This document shows, piece after piece, positions 18,525-27,847 of a stretch of 64,000 nucleotides of DNA. The stretch lies in contig NZ_LMNW01000035.1 of assembly GCF_001423125.1 (NCBI RefSeq), positions 182,841 to 246,840 of the forward strand, read 5' to 3'. Below the pieces are notes generated by a model. The model ran no database searches, was not told the origin of the DNA, and saw only the letters and a list, made by a program, of their open reading frames with translations. The translations under genes and the position numbers were made by a program. Every line of letters begins with the position of its first letter. Within the stretch, counting starts at the first letter, position 1. This DNA is from Duganella sp. Leaf126 (lineage in GTDB: Bacteria > Pseudomonadota > Gammaproteobacteria > Burkholderiales > Burkholderiaceae_D).

Positions 18525-19172
18525 TTAAGTTGGGTAGGTGGTGGCGCCGCCGATGAGCGACACGGACGCATCAACGGTGTTGACGTTGCCCTTGCTCAGC
18601 TTCGGGAAATCGGACACGCTCAGATAGCTGTAGCCGAACGTGGTGCCGGCGCCCTTGATGACCTGCTTGAAGGCCACCTTCTTGCTGGCACGGCTGATCT
18701 TGAGCATGTCCTGGTACACCGCGTCGCTCGGGTCGTAGCCCATGGTGACGGTCAGGCTGATCGGGTTGAAGCCAGCTGGGATCTTGATGCCGCGCTTGCG
18801 CGCCAGCGGGTTGGCTTCCGTGTATTTCGGATCGCCGCCCGAGGTATCGATGTTCTCGATCTTGGGAATGGCTTGCCAGCCGCTCACCTTTTGCGCGGTA
18901 CCCTTGCCACCAACCACCGGGTACAGATCCGTGTCGGTGCTGTCCAAGCCTTCGATGCGGAACGTGTCGGCGGTCACCGAGGTGACGCGGTAAATCGCTT
19001 CGGTGGCATCTTCCCAGCCAATCACGATCAGAACTTCGTCGCCGGTCGAGTAACCGTGCGCAGCGCAGGTGGCGACCGCGCCGTCCGCATTACTGATGGC
19101 GGTGATCACCTTGGCTGCAGCGAAGGTGCTGGAATATTGCTGGCTGGAGCCTTCGGGGAGGGAGTAACCCAT
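18525..19172 (-). CDS. Major tail tube protein
   Basis: 215 residues from ATG 19172 (a GAAAGGG-type site is upstream; longer in-frame starts lie beyond the terminator at 19193-19215). Beta-rich, with Gly-rich loops and a repeated DxxDxYPV style, as in siphovirus tail tube proteins. It lies directly before the G/GT genes, the conserved place of the tube gene. It should form stacked hexamers around the tape measure. Confidence 0.75.
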   Translation of the reverse strand: MGYSLPEGSSQQYSSTFAAAKVITAISNADGAVATCAAHGYSTGDEVLIVIGWEDATEAIYRVTSVTADTFRIEGLDSTDTDLYPVVGGKGTAQKVSGWQAIPKIENIDTSGGDPKYTEANPLARKRGIKIPAGFNPISLTVTMGYDPSDAVYQDMLKISRASKKVAFKQVIKGAGTTFGYSYLSVSDFPKLSKGNVNTVDASVSLIGGATTYPT

Positions 19173-19192
19173 GGTAGCCCTTTCTATGGACG

Positions 19193-19215
19193 TAAAAAAG
19201 CCGCTCAAAGCGGCT
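19193..19215 (-). terminator. Terminator inside the late operon (before the tail tube gene)
   Basis: On the minus strand AGCCGC pairs with GCGGCT (loop TTTGA), followed by six T. It may lower read-through, with the tail genes depending on antitermination. Confidence 0.75.
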
Positions 19216-19272
19216 GGTGGCGCCCTGGCGGGCAAAATTGTGTGGGCCTGATGGCCCGGTTCAGGCGGGCGC

Positions 19273-19626
19273 TTACCGGTCCGCCCAGATGCTGAAATCT
19301 TGGCGGGAGCAGTAGCGCTCCATGTCCGCGTCGTAATCGGACACCGGCGCAGATATTGGACGCGCTGACAGATCCTGCGCAGCGATGAGCGCCGCTTCAA
19401 CTGCAGTGATGACAGCCTTTGCATCGCGCCTGGAATCCGCCCAGACGCTGATTTGCATTTCGGCGTTTTCCTTGTCGGGGGCGATGTCGGCAAGCGTCGG
19501 AATCACATCTCCCCCGACCTGCTGATAGGTGATGTAGGGGCGCTGCGTGCTGGTCGGCGCGAAGTCGGCGAAGGTACTCGGCGAGATCGCCTTGAGGATC
19601 GCCGTGAGCTTGACCTCCAGCGTCAT
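19273..19626 (-). CDS. Tail terminator/completion protein (DUF3168-like)
   Basis: 117 residues from ATG 19626, which overlaps the upstream stop (ATGA). The pattern (short helical start, YITYQQV, then ISVWADSR and a C-terminal SIWAD) resembles DUF3168 tail completion proteins found between gp10-like and tail tube genes. It probably caps the tail tube at the head side. The family call is from recognition; position supports it. Confidence 0.7.
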   Translation of the reverse strand: MTLEVKLTAILKAISPSTFADFAPTSTQRPYITYQQVGGDVIPTLADIAPDKENAEMQISVWADSRRDAKAVITAVEAALIAAQDLSARPISAPVSDYDADMERYCSRQDFSIWADR

Positions 19627-20144
19627 CGGATCAGCTCCCGTAGCCGGGCCTCTGCTGCCGCAGTGGCGAGCGGCGCGGCTGCAGCAGCGCTGCGCACGAA
19701 CGGTTGTGCCGCTACGTGCTTGGGCGTGGCAAGCGGCACGTAATAGGCGTCCTTGACGGCCTGGCTGGCGCCGCGCTTGGGAACGCGCTTGCCGCGCATT
19801 TCTGGCCGAATTGCCGTGTACCAATTGCCGTCGCTGCCCACGTAAACCTTGTAGCGCTGAATGTGGCCGAATTCGACAAGGTGACCGTGCGGCGCTTTGC
19901 GGTGGTTCCAGCTGATGTGGTACATGGCGCGCCCGGGGCCGCTGTGATCCTGCGAATAGACTTGGTACAGAGCGCTCCGCAGGTTGCCCGTTTGGCGGCC
20001 GATGCGCTCGACGTTGCGCACCATGCGGTCGTAATAGACCTGGGCCGCTGCCTGGGCCGCAGGCCGCGCCGCCACCTCGGCCGCCTCCTCCAGGCCAGCA
20101 AGCCTGGCACGCAGGCCTGAAAGGTCGACTCTAATCATGCTCAT
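19623..20144 (-). CDS. HK97 gp10-like head-tail protein
   Basis: 173 residues from ATG 20144 (ATGA overlap with the gene before). Basic, with HGHLVEFGH and ATPKHVAAQPFVRSA, which are typical blocks of the HK97-gp10/putative tail-component family. It lies between the head closure and tail completion proteins. It probably acts in the head-tail joining zone. Confidence 0.75.
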   Translation of the reverse strand: MSMIRVDLSGLRARLAGLEEAAEVAARPAAQAAAQVYYDRMVRNVERIGRQTGNLRSALYQVYSQDHSGPGRAMYHISWNHRKAPHGHLVEFGHIQRYKVYVGSDGNWYTAIRPEMRGKRVPKRGASQAVKDAYYVPLATPKHVAAQPFVRSAAAAAPLATAAAEARLRELIR

Positions 20145-20458
20145 TTGATCAGCTCGCAAATAAGGTCCGTGTGTTTCCGATGCGCCATGTCGGGCAGCAC
20201 TGCTTTGACGTTGTAAAACGCGGTGCCGTGTACGACCCGCATGTCGGCTGTGAGGTCGCTACGATAGGGAATGCGTATAGACGCCCGGACCGACGACACC
20301 ACCGCATCGGCACGAATCGCTTCCAGGCCGCTCGGAAGGCGAATGTCCGCGTACTCCTTGCAGACCTCGCGCCACTCCCTGATCAGATCCCCGTTTTCAT
20401 CGCTACCCGCCGGCGCTGCTTGCACGGTGATGAGATATCGCCGCTGCCCCGCCCCCAT
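20141..20458 (-). CDS. Head closure protein (phage head-tail joining family)
   Basis: 105 residues. The core WREVCKEYADIRLPSG and the VVHGTAFYNVKAVLPD ending match the small beta-barrel head-tail joining family (gp16/SPP1 type). It should close the connector after packaging. Overlaps of one to four bases with both neighbours show translational coupling. Confidence 0.75.
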   Translation of the reverse strand: MGAGQRRYLITVQAAPAGSDENGDLIREWREVCKEYADIRLPSGLEAIRADAVVSSVRASIRIPYRSDLTADMRVVHGTAFYNVKAVLPDMAHRKHTDLICELIK

Positions 20459-20937
20459 TACAGCCCCACGCCCACACGGTGTGGGCGAAGCAGATCCTTC
20501 GCGCCGCGCGGGAGCGGCGCGACCGAGACACCGACAACAGCATCCTCGCGGTTTTCGTAGAGATCACCCAAGGTCAGAAGAATTGCCGCGGTGATTTCGC
20601 TCGTGATGACCATGCCTCGATAAACGAGAATACTGTCGATGCTGGCCGAGCTCAAGCGGCCGTCGGCGGCGTCAGTGGCCAGAGCCCGGTCGTCGGCATT
20701 GACCAGCTCAGCCGCAGCGACGATCGCCGCCGTGTGAGCGGATCGCGCGGCCGCCGTTCGCCCGGGGACAGCAGCAATGGCAGCGTCGAGTTCAGCCTGT
20801 GACGCGTACAGCCGGCGATTGAGGTAAGTAGCAGCTGCCTGCTCGGCAGCTTGCAGCTTCAACTCGAGGTCCGAATTGGCATCGTCGCCGATGATACGCA
20901 GGTGCGCCTTTGCGACTTCGAGCGACAGAAGGCTCAT
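20458..20937 (-). CDS. Head-tail connector (HK97 gp6-like)
   Basis: 159 residues from ATG 20937. It begins MSLLSLEVAKAHLRIIGDD, a hallmark of gp6-like connector proteins, and ends with a helix around DLYENREDAV. It forms a ring below the portal. Longer starts up to 20988 run into the gene before. An Ala-rich insertion in the middle makes it longer than the usual 100-120 residues. Confidence 0.8.
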   Translation of the reverse strand: MSLLSLEVAKAHLRIIGDDANSDLELKLQAAEQAAATYLNRRLYASQAELDAAIAAVPGRTAAARSAHTAAIVAAAELVNADDRALATDAADGRLSSASIDSILVYRGMVITSEITAAILLTLGDLYENREDAVVGVSVAPLPRGAKDLLRPHRVGVGL

Positions 20938-21095
20938 TTCTGCGCGGCCTTTTTCTCGGTCGGCTTGTCTTCGGCGACGACTCCGCACGCCTTGGCCGCT
21001 TCCAGCAATTCAGGGGGGCACTCGTCGCCCGGGGCATAATCGACAGGGTAAATTTCGCCGTCTGGGACGCCCTTGAAAGGTTTTTCGAAGACCAT
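20934..21095 (-). CDS. Small head-module protein, unknown
   Basis: 53 residues from ATG 21095 (AGGAG 8 nt upstream; ATG 21101 is only 2 nt from it). Acidic and Pro-rich in the middle (YAPGDECPPELL), with a Lys-rich end. It lies directly after the capsid gene and overlaps the connector start. Such short genes behind capsid genes are common in HK97-like phages; a decoration or head-completion role is a guess. Confidence 0.5.
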   Translation of the reverse strand: MVFEKPFKGVPDGEIYPVDYAPGDECPPELLEAAKACGVVAEDKPTEKKAAQK

Positions 21096-21150
21096 GGTCA
21101 TAGCTCCTTGACAGCCCGGCGCGAGGCCGGGCGGATGATTGATAAAAAAG

Positions 21151-22437
21151 TTATGCGGCCACCGTAAGCGCTTTGAGCACGTCAGGATTGAGCAGGCCGC
21201 CGCCGACGCGCTTGGTGGTGTAGAAGTGGATGTATGGCTTGTTGGTGAACGGATCGCGCAGCACGCGAACACCCACCCGATCCACGATCAGGTAACCGCG
21301 TTTGAAATCGCCGAAGACGATCGGCTTGGAATTCGCAGCGACGTCAGGCATGCCGGCCACTTCGGAGATGCCGTAACCGAGCAAGGTTGCCGGCGCGCCG
21401 GCCTGGAAGGATGGCTGCCACAGGTAGTTGCCTTCGCCGTCTTTCAGTTTGCGGATCGCTTTTTGAGTGTTGCGGTTCATGATCGCGCGCGCCTGGCCGG
21501 TGTACTCGCCAGGCAATTCGTGCACCAGGTCGATCAAGCCGTCGGCGGTCAGCGCAGCTGCGGCGCCGCTCTTCACGGTCTTGATGTCGCCCCATGGGTG
21601 GGCGGCGGCGTTCGAGCCGCCGGTGATGTAGGTCAGCAGGCCGTTGGGCTTGTTGTCGCCGTTGCCGGTCAGGAAAGCGACGCCCTCCTGCAGGGAGAAC
21701 TCGGTTTCCACTTCGCCGGCGAGCCACGCCTCGAGATTGATGGCTGCGTCGTCGAGCATCTGCTGGGTCGCAGCAGGATTCGCGTACAGCTCGCCCGTGT
21801 TGTAGGTCATGCTGCCGAACGTCGGCGTAGCCGTCTGGTTACGCGCGCCGGTCTCGCCCACCCAGCCCGACGTAGTGCCGCGATTGTTGAACAGCTTGCT
21901 GAAGCCGTTCGTGCTGATGTTCTGGACAGCGCACAGCGCGCGCATCGGCGAGACCACCACCATACGATCGGTGATGCTGCGGTCCCATTCCACGGGCGCC
22001 AGGTAGCCGCCTTCCTGCGCGGCGCCTTTGTTCAACGCGGCCTGGACATCACCCTTGCGGAAATGCGCGCTGAAAGCTTCGGAGTATTCCTTGTCTTTCA
22101 GGCCGGCCGCGCCGCCGTTCATCTGCGCGGCTGCGATTTTCAGGTTGGCATCGTCTACTGCAGCTTGCAGCTTCTCAATATCGGCATTGATGCGATCAAC
22201 CTTAAGTGCCTGGAGCGCATCGGCCTGGCCTTTTTTCACTTCGTCGAGCTGCTTGTTGTGTTCGGCCTTGAAGTCAGCGAAGGCCTTATTGACGGCCTCC
22301 ACCATGGCCTTGACCTCGGTGCTGCCGGCTTCCGCCTGCACCGACACGATACCTCGCGGCACAGCTTGGTGGGCATGGCCAGCGTGGGCTGCCACAGCAT
22401 GCGCGATCAGGACGCTGGCGATCATTGCTTTGTTCAT
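21151..22437 (-). CDS. Major capsid protein (HK97 fold)
   Basis: 428 residues. The first about 120 residues form a helical scaffold (delta) domain with heptads (DKQLDEVKKG-like text, NADIEKLQAAVDDANLKI), removed by the protease gene next to it. From about 140 the HK97 fold motifs appear: GGYLAPVEW, then GWVGETGA, and the C-terminal RDPFTNKPYIHFYTTKRVGG. The N-terminus is unusually hydrophobic for a delta domain. A GC-rich hairpin (21114-21132) follows the gene. Confidence 0.93.
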   Translation of the reverse strand: MNKAMIASVLIAHAVAAHAGHAHQAVPRGIVSVQAEAGSTEVKAMVEAVNKAFADFKAEHNKQLDEVKKGQADALQALKVDRINADIEKLQAAVDDANLKIAAAQMNGGAAGLKDKEYSEAFSAHFRKGDVQAALNKGAAQEGGYLAPVEWDRSITDRMVVVSPMRALCAVQNISTNGFSKLFNNRGTTSGWVGETGARNQTATPTFGSMTYNTGELYANPAATQQMLDDAAINLEAWLAGEVETEFSLQEGVAFLTGNGDNKPNGLLTYITGGSNAAAHPWGDIKTVKSGAAAALTADGLIDLVHELPGEYTGQARAIMNRNTQKAIRKLKDGEGNYLWQPSFQAGAPATLLGYGISEVAGMPDVAANSKPIVFGDFKRGYLIVDRVGVRVLRDPFTNKPYIHFYTTKRVGGGLLNPDVLKALTVAA

Positions 22438-23279
22438 ACATTACCTTTCATTTGGTTGATCAGGGTTTGCAGCGAAGCTGCGATTTCGGTGTCAACGCTG
22501 GGTTTGACACCTTTTTCGGCAGCGCCCGGCGTGCCAGAAAAAAGGGATTGGATGGCCTCGCGGCGTACGGTACTGGAGTGTCCGGCGCGCGCCATCGATG
22601 CTTCAACAATTGCGAGATACTTCGCGTTGGCGTGGGCGCCCGGTTCGTCGGACACTTCGCTGCGATCGATTACGCCGCTGGCGAAGCCGTCCTTGACGGC
22701 CTGCGCGGCGCCGATCCAGGTCTCTTTATCCATCATCGCGGCAGCAGCGGCGACCGACTGGCCGGAGCGCGCCGCGTAGACCTGCGCCATGGCGGCATCG
22801 AACGGCGCCAGCTTCTCGGCGGCGGCAGCCATGTCGTGCCTGTTGCCGACCGCCATGGCCCAGGCGTTGTGGATCATCAGGAACGCACCGTCGCCCATCA
22901 GAATTTCGTCGCCAGCCATGGCGATGACCGAGGCGGCGGAGGCGGCGATGCCCATCACCTTCACCGTCACTTTTGCCTTGTGCTCACGGAGCAGGTTATA
23001 GATCGCCACGCCTTGGAAAAAGTCGCCGCCAGGCGAATTCACGTTGACGGTGACGTCACGCGCGCCGATGTTGCGCAGCACCGCGGCAATGCGCTTGGCC
23101 GTGACGCCCTCACCGTCGTACGAATCACCGATGCGGTCATAGATCGAGATCGACGCGGCGTCCTCGCTCGCGGCGCGAATCGAAGGCTCCCAGCGCTCCA
23201 GCGCATCCGGGCGCATGTCAAACTGAACGGCGCCCAACTTGGCTGAGGCGCTGATTTCAGGCAGGTTTAGCAGGCTCAT
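22434..23279 (-). CDS. Head maturation protease, ClpP/S14 family
   Basis: 281 residues. The ClpP-like fold shows VNSPGGDFFQG, the nucleophile motif GIAASAAS (Ser114 likely) and MIHNAW (His137 likely). It should cut the delta domain off the capsid protein during head maturation. The start ATG 23279 lies inside the end of the portal gene, and its end overlaps the capsid start (ATGA). The C-terminal extension (about 200-281) may be a scaffold or assembly part. Confidence 0.92.
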   Translation of the reverse strand: MSLLNLPEISASAKLGAVQFDMRPDALERWEPSIRAASEDAASISIYDRIGDSYDGEGVTAKRIAAVLRNIGARDVTVNVNSPGGDFFQGVAIYNLLREHKAKVTVKVMGIAASAASVIAMAGDEILMGDGAFLMIHNAWAMAVGNRHDMAAAAEKLAPFDAAMAQVYAARSGQSVAAAAAMMDKETWIGAAQAVKDGFASGVIDRSEVSDEPGAHANAKYLAIVEASMARAGHSSTVRREAIQSLFSGTPGAAEKGVKPSVDTEIAASLQTLINQMKGNV

Positions 23280-24576
23280 TGGTAGTCCTTGTGCTTGATG
23301 TGTTTGGTGGGCGGACGGTATCGACGCCGGGGTCGCTCGAGCGCGGCATGTCCTGCAGATCTCGCACCTCGTTTTGCGCCATCCATGGGGCGTGGCCGCC
23401 GGAACCCAGCGCTTTGGCGAAGTACTCCGCCTGGTCCTTCAAGGTTCCCCGTAGCAGCGCTCGCTCATTGAATTTCACGTAATACGTGTTGGCCTCGGCC
23501 GACGTTAGCAGCGATCGCGCCGCCGCTTCCTCCCAGACGGTGAACCAGTGTTGCAGGGCGTACTGGACGAAGAAGATGGCCAGCTGCTCGATGCCACTGC
23601 CCCACGAGGTGTCGTCCATCATCAGCAAGGGACGCGGCACGCCGAACGCGCGCGCCACCTCTTCGATTTGATGATTCCGGTTTTCCAGGTGCTGCGAATC
23701 GGAGGCAGAGGCGGCCCATTTCTCAGCTTTCAGCCCTTCCTCGAGGATCATCCACTTATGCGCCTGATCTGCGCCGCTCTTGCCTTCGAGAGAATCCTGC
23801 AGGCGCTTGTAGGCCTGATCGCTCAGCGAATTGGGCGACGCCAGCGAGCCGCCGGCCATCACGCCGTTTTTAAACAATCGCGCCGCAGCGCGCTCAGCCT
23901 GCTGCGCAATACCCAGTGCTTCCTTGGCCAGCTTGACCCGGGAGAGGCCGACAATTCCATCGTCCGACAGGTCGCGAAGGTGAAGCACATCGGCGCCTGA
24001 AAGATCCAGCGTTGTGCCGTTCTCACGCGTATAGGTGTAGGTGAGGCTCCAGTCATCATTCTGCTTCGGCGCCGTGCGGGTCGGATGCATGGGGATCAGC
24101 GCTGTGACCTCGCCGCGCGACCGGATGATCCTCGCGTAGGCGTTCCCGTGCTGCAGAACATGCCCCTGGAGCAGCGACTTGAATTCGTATGGCGTCTGCC
24201 AGCTGTTCGGCCGGCGCTTGAGCACCTTGTAGAGCGGGTGGTCTGTCGCGTGCGCCTTCTCGTCACCTCGCTCGAGCAGATTGAGCGGCAGCATCCCGAT
24301 TGACTCGGAAATCAACGTCACGCAACGCAGCAGCGCCATATTTTGCAACGCCTTCGAAGCGCTGATGTAGGCGCCCGATGCGGTCTCGGCGCCGGCGCGC
24401 ATGTACGCCATCAGGTCAGGGTCGTCCAAACCTGAGAACAGTGTGCCGGCCGCCGCGCTGGGGCGCGCCAGGCTTTCACTGGTCGGCGGCACTGGCGATT
24501 GGGCCAGTTGCGGTTCGGACGGGTGAGCAAAAGCCTCCGGCTCCGAACTGCCCCGGAAAAAAGCGAAAATACCCAT
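23257..24576 (-). CDS. Portal protein (HK97 family)
   Basis: 439 residues starting MGIFAFFRGSSEP, the usual short start of HK97 portals. Internal motifs include VTLISESIGMLPLNL, HPLYKVLKRRPN, RGEVTALIPMHPT and the block ARAFGVPRPLLMMDD typical of the family. It forms the DNA gate of the head and docks the terminase. It follows TerL by 7 bp. Confidence 0.93.
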   Translation of the reverse strand: MGIFAFFRGSSEPEAFAHPSEPQLAQSPVPPTSESLARPSAAAGTLFSGLDDPDLMAYMRAGAETASGAYISASKALQNMALLRCVTLISESIGMLPLNLLERGDEKAHATDHPLYKVLKRRPNSWQTPYEFKSLLQGHVLQHGNAYARIIRSRGEVTALIPMHPTRTAPKQNDDWSLTYTYTRENGTTLDLSGADVLHLRDLSDDGIVGLSRVKLAKEALGIAQQAERAAARLFKNGVMAGGSLASPNSLSDQAYKRLQDSLEGKSGADQAHKWMILEEGLKAEKWAASASDSQHLENRNHQIEEVARAFGVPRPLLMMDDTSWGSGIEQLAIFFVQYALQHWFTVWEEAAARSLLTSAEANTYYVKFNERALLRGTLKDQAEYFAKALGSGGHAPWMAQNEVRDLQDMPRSSDPGVDTVRPPNTSSTRTTNEPAKPA

Positions 24577-24583
24577 GAGTTCC

Positions 24584-26281
24584 TTAAATCATTCGAATGC
24601 CGCGCGTCTCGTAGACCGAGTTCCCCTTCCCTGCGGGATTCAGCGCCATCAGCGATACCGCGTTGAACAGTGCCATCAGCGGATCGATCTTCGCTTTGCC
24701 GGAAGCAGCTTTCGTCACCAGGATGGCGTTGCCTTTGTCTTCGATGCGGGCGTTGCTCACGCACCAATTCATCATCGGCCGTCCGGCGTGCACCAGCGTG
24801 CGCGCCGCCACGCCGCGCTCAGTTGTTTTGATGGCGCCGTTGAGCGAATACCCCTGCCGGATGGAGATAATCTGCTCCATCGTGATGCCACGCTCTTCGC
24901 TTACCAACTCGGTCACGATATCGATGATGCCGGCGGCATCGACACCAATACCGACCTTTTCCGGCAGCAGGCCGGCGTCGTTCACCTGGCAGACGAAGTC
25001 GGCAACCTCGATGACGTCGTCGCCCGGTACCTTCACGATGGTGAGATCGCCCTGTTTTACGAAATCGAGTAGAGCCGGTGCAATTTCCTTGCGACGCTCC
25101 AGCGCGATCTCGTGTGCCCACGCATGGAACCATGCCAGCAACCGGCCGCTGCCGCGCTCGCGCCCGGTCACCGACAGGCCGAGCAGATCGTCCAGGCCAC
25201 CACCGTCGATGCCAACCGTGGCGACCTCGCAGCGCGAAATCAGTTCGTCCAGGGTGAACACCGGGATAGCTGCCTTCTCCCAGAAGTCGGCGCCAGCCCA
25301 GCGGTCAGACCGCAGATTGAGCCCAATCTCAACGTTCAGGTGCTTCGCAAGGAATTCTTTGAACTCCTTCTCCCCCTGTTCGAGCGCCTGGGCGTGCAGC
25401 TGCGTGATGCGCTCGATATCGACCGACGCGCCCCAGTTCGGATTCGTGATGTAGGCGTTGTTCAGATCGCGGTACTCGCCGCTCTCGAGCATAGCCTTGG
25501 GGAATTCATAAATCAGCGGCAGGAACTTGCGGTCCACCACCTTCCCGTCGCGCACCTTGCGGGCGTAGTCCAGCTTGGCTTTGAACACGCCTGCCGGCGG
25601 CTCCGCCGACTGCGTCGTAGCGTAGATCACGAAGCCCTCGGGCCTCGATGCAAGGCCTCCGGTGGCTTCGAGCAGCATGTTGCTGGCCTTGGGCTGCTTA
25701 CCAAACTCGTGCAGCTCGTCGACGAACACGTAGCTGGCCTTTTTGCCGCTGACCGTATCGCTGTCGGCAGCCACAACTTTTAGCGTGGCGCCTGTTTCGA
25801 GGTGCGTGATCAGGCGGAAGTAGTCCTGCACCTTCAACAGCGCCGACAGGTCTTCGTCCGCCTTGATCATGTCCGCGATCGGCTTGTAGCTGTTGTCGGC
25901 GATTTCCTTCGTCGGCGATAGGATCAGCAATTCGGCCGACTGGCGACCGTTCAGCATCAACGCGCCCAGCATGATGTCCGCAGCAATGGTGCTCTTCGCG
26001 TTCTTCTTGCTGACCATCAAGAAGAATTCGTTGATGTGCCGGCGATTCTGCTCGGCATCGTAAGCGCCGAAGATGGCGCGAACCAATTCCTTGATCCAGG
26101 GTCTCGACGCTTCCTCGACAGTTGCACCGCCAATGTCGGCAATCTGAAACCCGCCGCAAATGTCCCAAGCGGCGTCGGCCTCTTCAGGAAAAAGCGGCTG
26201 CGACACAATCAGAGACTCGCGCGCTACGATCCTCCGCTCCCAGTCCAGGCACGCGGTGGTCCACTCCACAAGCTGCGTCAT
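24584..26281 (-). CDS. Terminase large subunit
   Basis: 565 residues. The ATPase domain has a Walker-A-like SKKNAKST (91-98) and Walker B FVDELHEFG at about 180; the C-terminal nuclease half has VGIDGGGLDDL, with the Asp cluster expected for an RNase-H-like nuclease. It belongs to the Terminase_1 (HK97/phi-type) group. It packages DNA together with TerS and probably the HNH protein. It overlaps TerS by 4 bp. Confidence 0.94.
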   Translation of the reverse strand: MTQLVEWTTACLDWERRIVARESLIVSQPLFPEEADAAWDICGGFQIADIGGATVEEASRPWIKELVRAIFGAYDAEQNRRHINEFFLMVSKKNAKSTIAADIMLGALMLNGRQSAELLILSPTKEIADNSYKPIADMIKADEDLSALLKVQDYFRLITHLETGATLKVVAADSDTVSGKKASYVFVDELHEFGKQPKASNMLLEATGGLASRPEGFVIYATTQSAEPPAGVFKAKLDYARKVRDGKVVDRKFLPLIYEFPKAMLESGEYRDLNNAYITNPNWGASVDIERITQLHAQALEQGEKEFKEFLAKHLNVEIGLNLRSDRWAGADFWEKAAIPVFTLDELISRCEVATVGIDGGGLDDLLGLSVTGRERGSGRLLAWFHAWAHEIALERRKEIAPALLDFVKQGDLTIVKVPGDDVIEVADFVCQVNDAGLLPEKVGIGVDAAGIIDIVTELVSEERGITMEQIISIRQGYSLNGAIKTTERGVAARTLVHAGRPMMNWCVSNARIEDKGNAILVTKAASGKAKIDPLMALFNAVSLMALNPAGKGNSVYETRGIRMI

Positions 26282-26733
26282 CGACTCGATACCAATTTAG
26301 GCCCCTGCCGAGCCACGTACTTGCCGCTGGCGGCCGTCTTCGCCCTATCTTTTGCCTCGTCCCTCTTGCTGGACTCGCCCTTGCGCGCGTGAACGAACGG
26401 CGCCAGAGCTTTCGCGGCTTCGACGCGCAGTTTATCGCTGGCGGCCGGATCGTTCATCGCAGCTCTCAAAAAGTCCAGCGGGTCGGAAAACGTAATCGCC
26501 TGTTTCACATCGAACGTCGCGCGCGGCGCTGGCGCCGGCGGCGGCGGTGGCGTCGGCGCCCCCACCTTCTTGTATTTCTTGATAAATGCTGCAACGTTCG
26601 AGTTTTTTGCCAGGCGCGAACCAGCAGGACCGGCCGTTTTCTCGCTGTAGCCCGCCGCGATTGCAGCATCCTTGTTCGACATCCCGGCAAGAACCGCGTC
26701 CGCGAACAGCCGGTGCTTGCCTGTTAATTCCAT
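26278..26733 (-). CDS. Terminase small subunit
   Basis: 151 residues from ATG 26733, behind a GGAGG with 10-nt spacing. The N-terminal MELTGKHRLFADAVLAGM...AAGYS is the DNA-binding helix-turn-helix of the Terminase_2/TerS family. A Pro-rich linker (about 72-83) joins it to an oligomerisation and C-terminal basic part. It recognises the packaging site. Confidence 0.85.
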   Translation of the reverse strand: MELTGKHRLFADAVLAGMSNKDAAIAAGYSEKTAGPAGSRLAKNSNVAAFIKKYKKVGAPTPPPPPAPAPRATFDVKQAITFSDPLDFLRAAMNDPAASDKLRVEAAKALAPFVHARKGESSKRDEAKDRAKTAASGKYVARQGPKLVSSR

Positions 26734-26844
26734 TAACACCCCACCTCCTGAGGGGAATTTTTTTGCGCGTGAGGTACCGAGTGGTCTAGACGGCAAGGGG
26801 CGGCAAACTTCTACCCCCCCCGGCCATTCCATCATGCAACGTTG

Positions 26845-27252
26845 CTAATTATCATCATTGCGCAGCAGCCCGCGCTCCGGCACTTCGCGCACAAGTTCGC
26901 GACCATCGATCACGTCACCCATCATTGCTTCTTCGCGCTGCTTGTCGCCGCTGTGGTGGGCCGCGCAGAGTCCCTGCCAGTTCGCCCTATCCCAGAACAG
27001 TTTCATGTCGCCTCGGTGCGGTACACGGTGATCGACTACGGTAGCGACCGTCACGCGGCCTTCGCGTTCGCAATACACGCACAGCGGGTGCTTCGCGAGA
27101 TAGCCGGCACGGGCTTGCTGCCATTTGTAGCCATAGCCGCGCGCGGTGCTGCTCTGCTTATCCGAGCGCCACGACGTGGGCTGGAGAGTCGGGAGCGCGC
27201 TGCGCAGCTGCTGCACCTGCGGCTTGAGGGACTTGAGCTTTAATGAGTGCAT
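26845..27252 (-). CDS. HNH endonuclease (packaging-associated)
   Basis: 135 residues. CVYCEREG with VVDHRVPH, then WDRANWQGLCAAHH gives the H-N-H metal-binding nuclease core; the Cys pair likely holds a structural zinc. HNH genes beside terminase genes are needed for cohesive-end cutting in HK97-like phages. It reads in the late direction, 111 bp before TerS; the gap contains a G8-run that could be near the cos site. Confidence 0.88.
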   Translation of the reverse strand: MHSLKLKSLKPQVQQLRSALPTLQPTSWRSDKQSSTARGYGYKWQQARAGYLAKHPLCVYCEREGRVTVATVVDHRVPHRGDMKLFWDRANWQGLCAAHHSGDKQREEAMMGDVIDGRELVREVPERGLLRNDDN

Positions 27253-27286
27253 GCCAGGGTCTGCGCTCCAGTATTTGGCGCCATGG

Positions 27287-27844
27287 TCAGTAGTCGATCA
27301 CGATGTCGTATGTCTGCGAGGCGACCAGGATGCCCGGGGCAATGTGAATGGCCCCTGGCTGACACAGCATCGCCTTCGCAAGCAGCGCGGCCACGCCGCC
27401 GAACGAGGTGTTCGCGCTGAACGGCTCCATGCCATCGGTCCAGTCCATCCAGTCGCCGTTGTCGCGGCGCGTGATGCGCACATGCTTCGGGCGCGCCGTG
27501 AGGGCGATCCGGTTCCATCTGCTAACTGCTGCTCCCGAAGGTGCAGTGGTCTTGATGGAGAACCCGGGAATGGTGAGCCGAGTGGCAGCGTTCACGCCCG
27601 ACACGCCCAGGGCAGTTACCTGGATGTTGGCGTCGGCTCCGTTCAGGCCGGCGCCGGCCAGTGTCAGGTAATCGGCAGCCGATTCGAAACCGGCCGTACT
27701 GACCACCGTCAGCGCTGTCTGGTTTGCGGTGGCATCTGCCGTGGTGGTGGTCGCCACCTCTGGGTTGGCATCGGTGGTGAACGAGCCAGCCACGCTGGTG
27801 GCCTTGCCGACCAATGCCGGGATGCTGATAGTTGCGATTGGCAT
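27287..27844 (-). CDS. Putative virion-associated protein, unknown
   Basis: 185 residues. The Ala/Thr-rich N-terminal half of beta-repeat style is followed by RPKHVRITRRDNGDWMDW. It lies 3 bp after the stop of the SGNH protein and shares its beta-rich composition, so the two may form a structural pair. No named domain is recognised. Its position before the terminase is unusual for a structural gene. Confidence 0.5.
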   Translation of the reverse strand: MPIATISIPALVGKATSVAGSFTTDANPEVATTTTADATANQTALTVVSTAGFESAADYLTLAGAGLNGADANIQVTALGVSGVNAATRLTIPGFSIKTTAPSGAAVSRWNRIALTARPKHVRITRRDNGDWMDWTDGMEPFSANTSFGGVAALLAKAMLCQPGAIHIAPGILVASQTYDIVIDY

Positions 27845-27847
27845 GGT

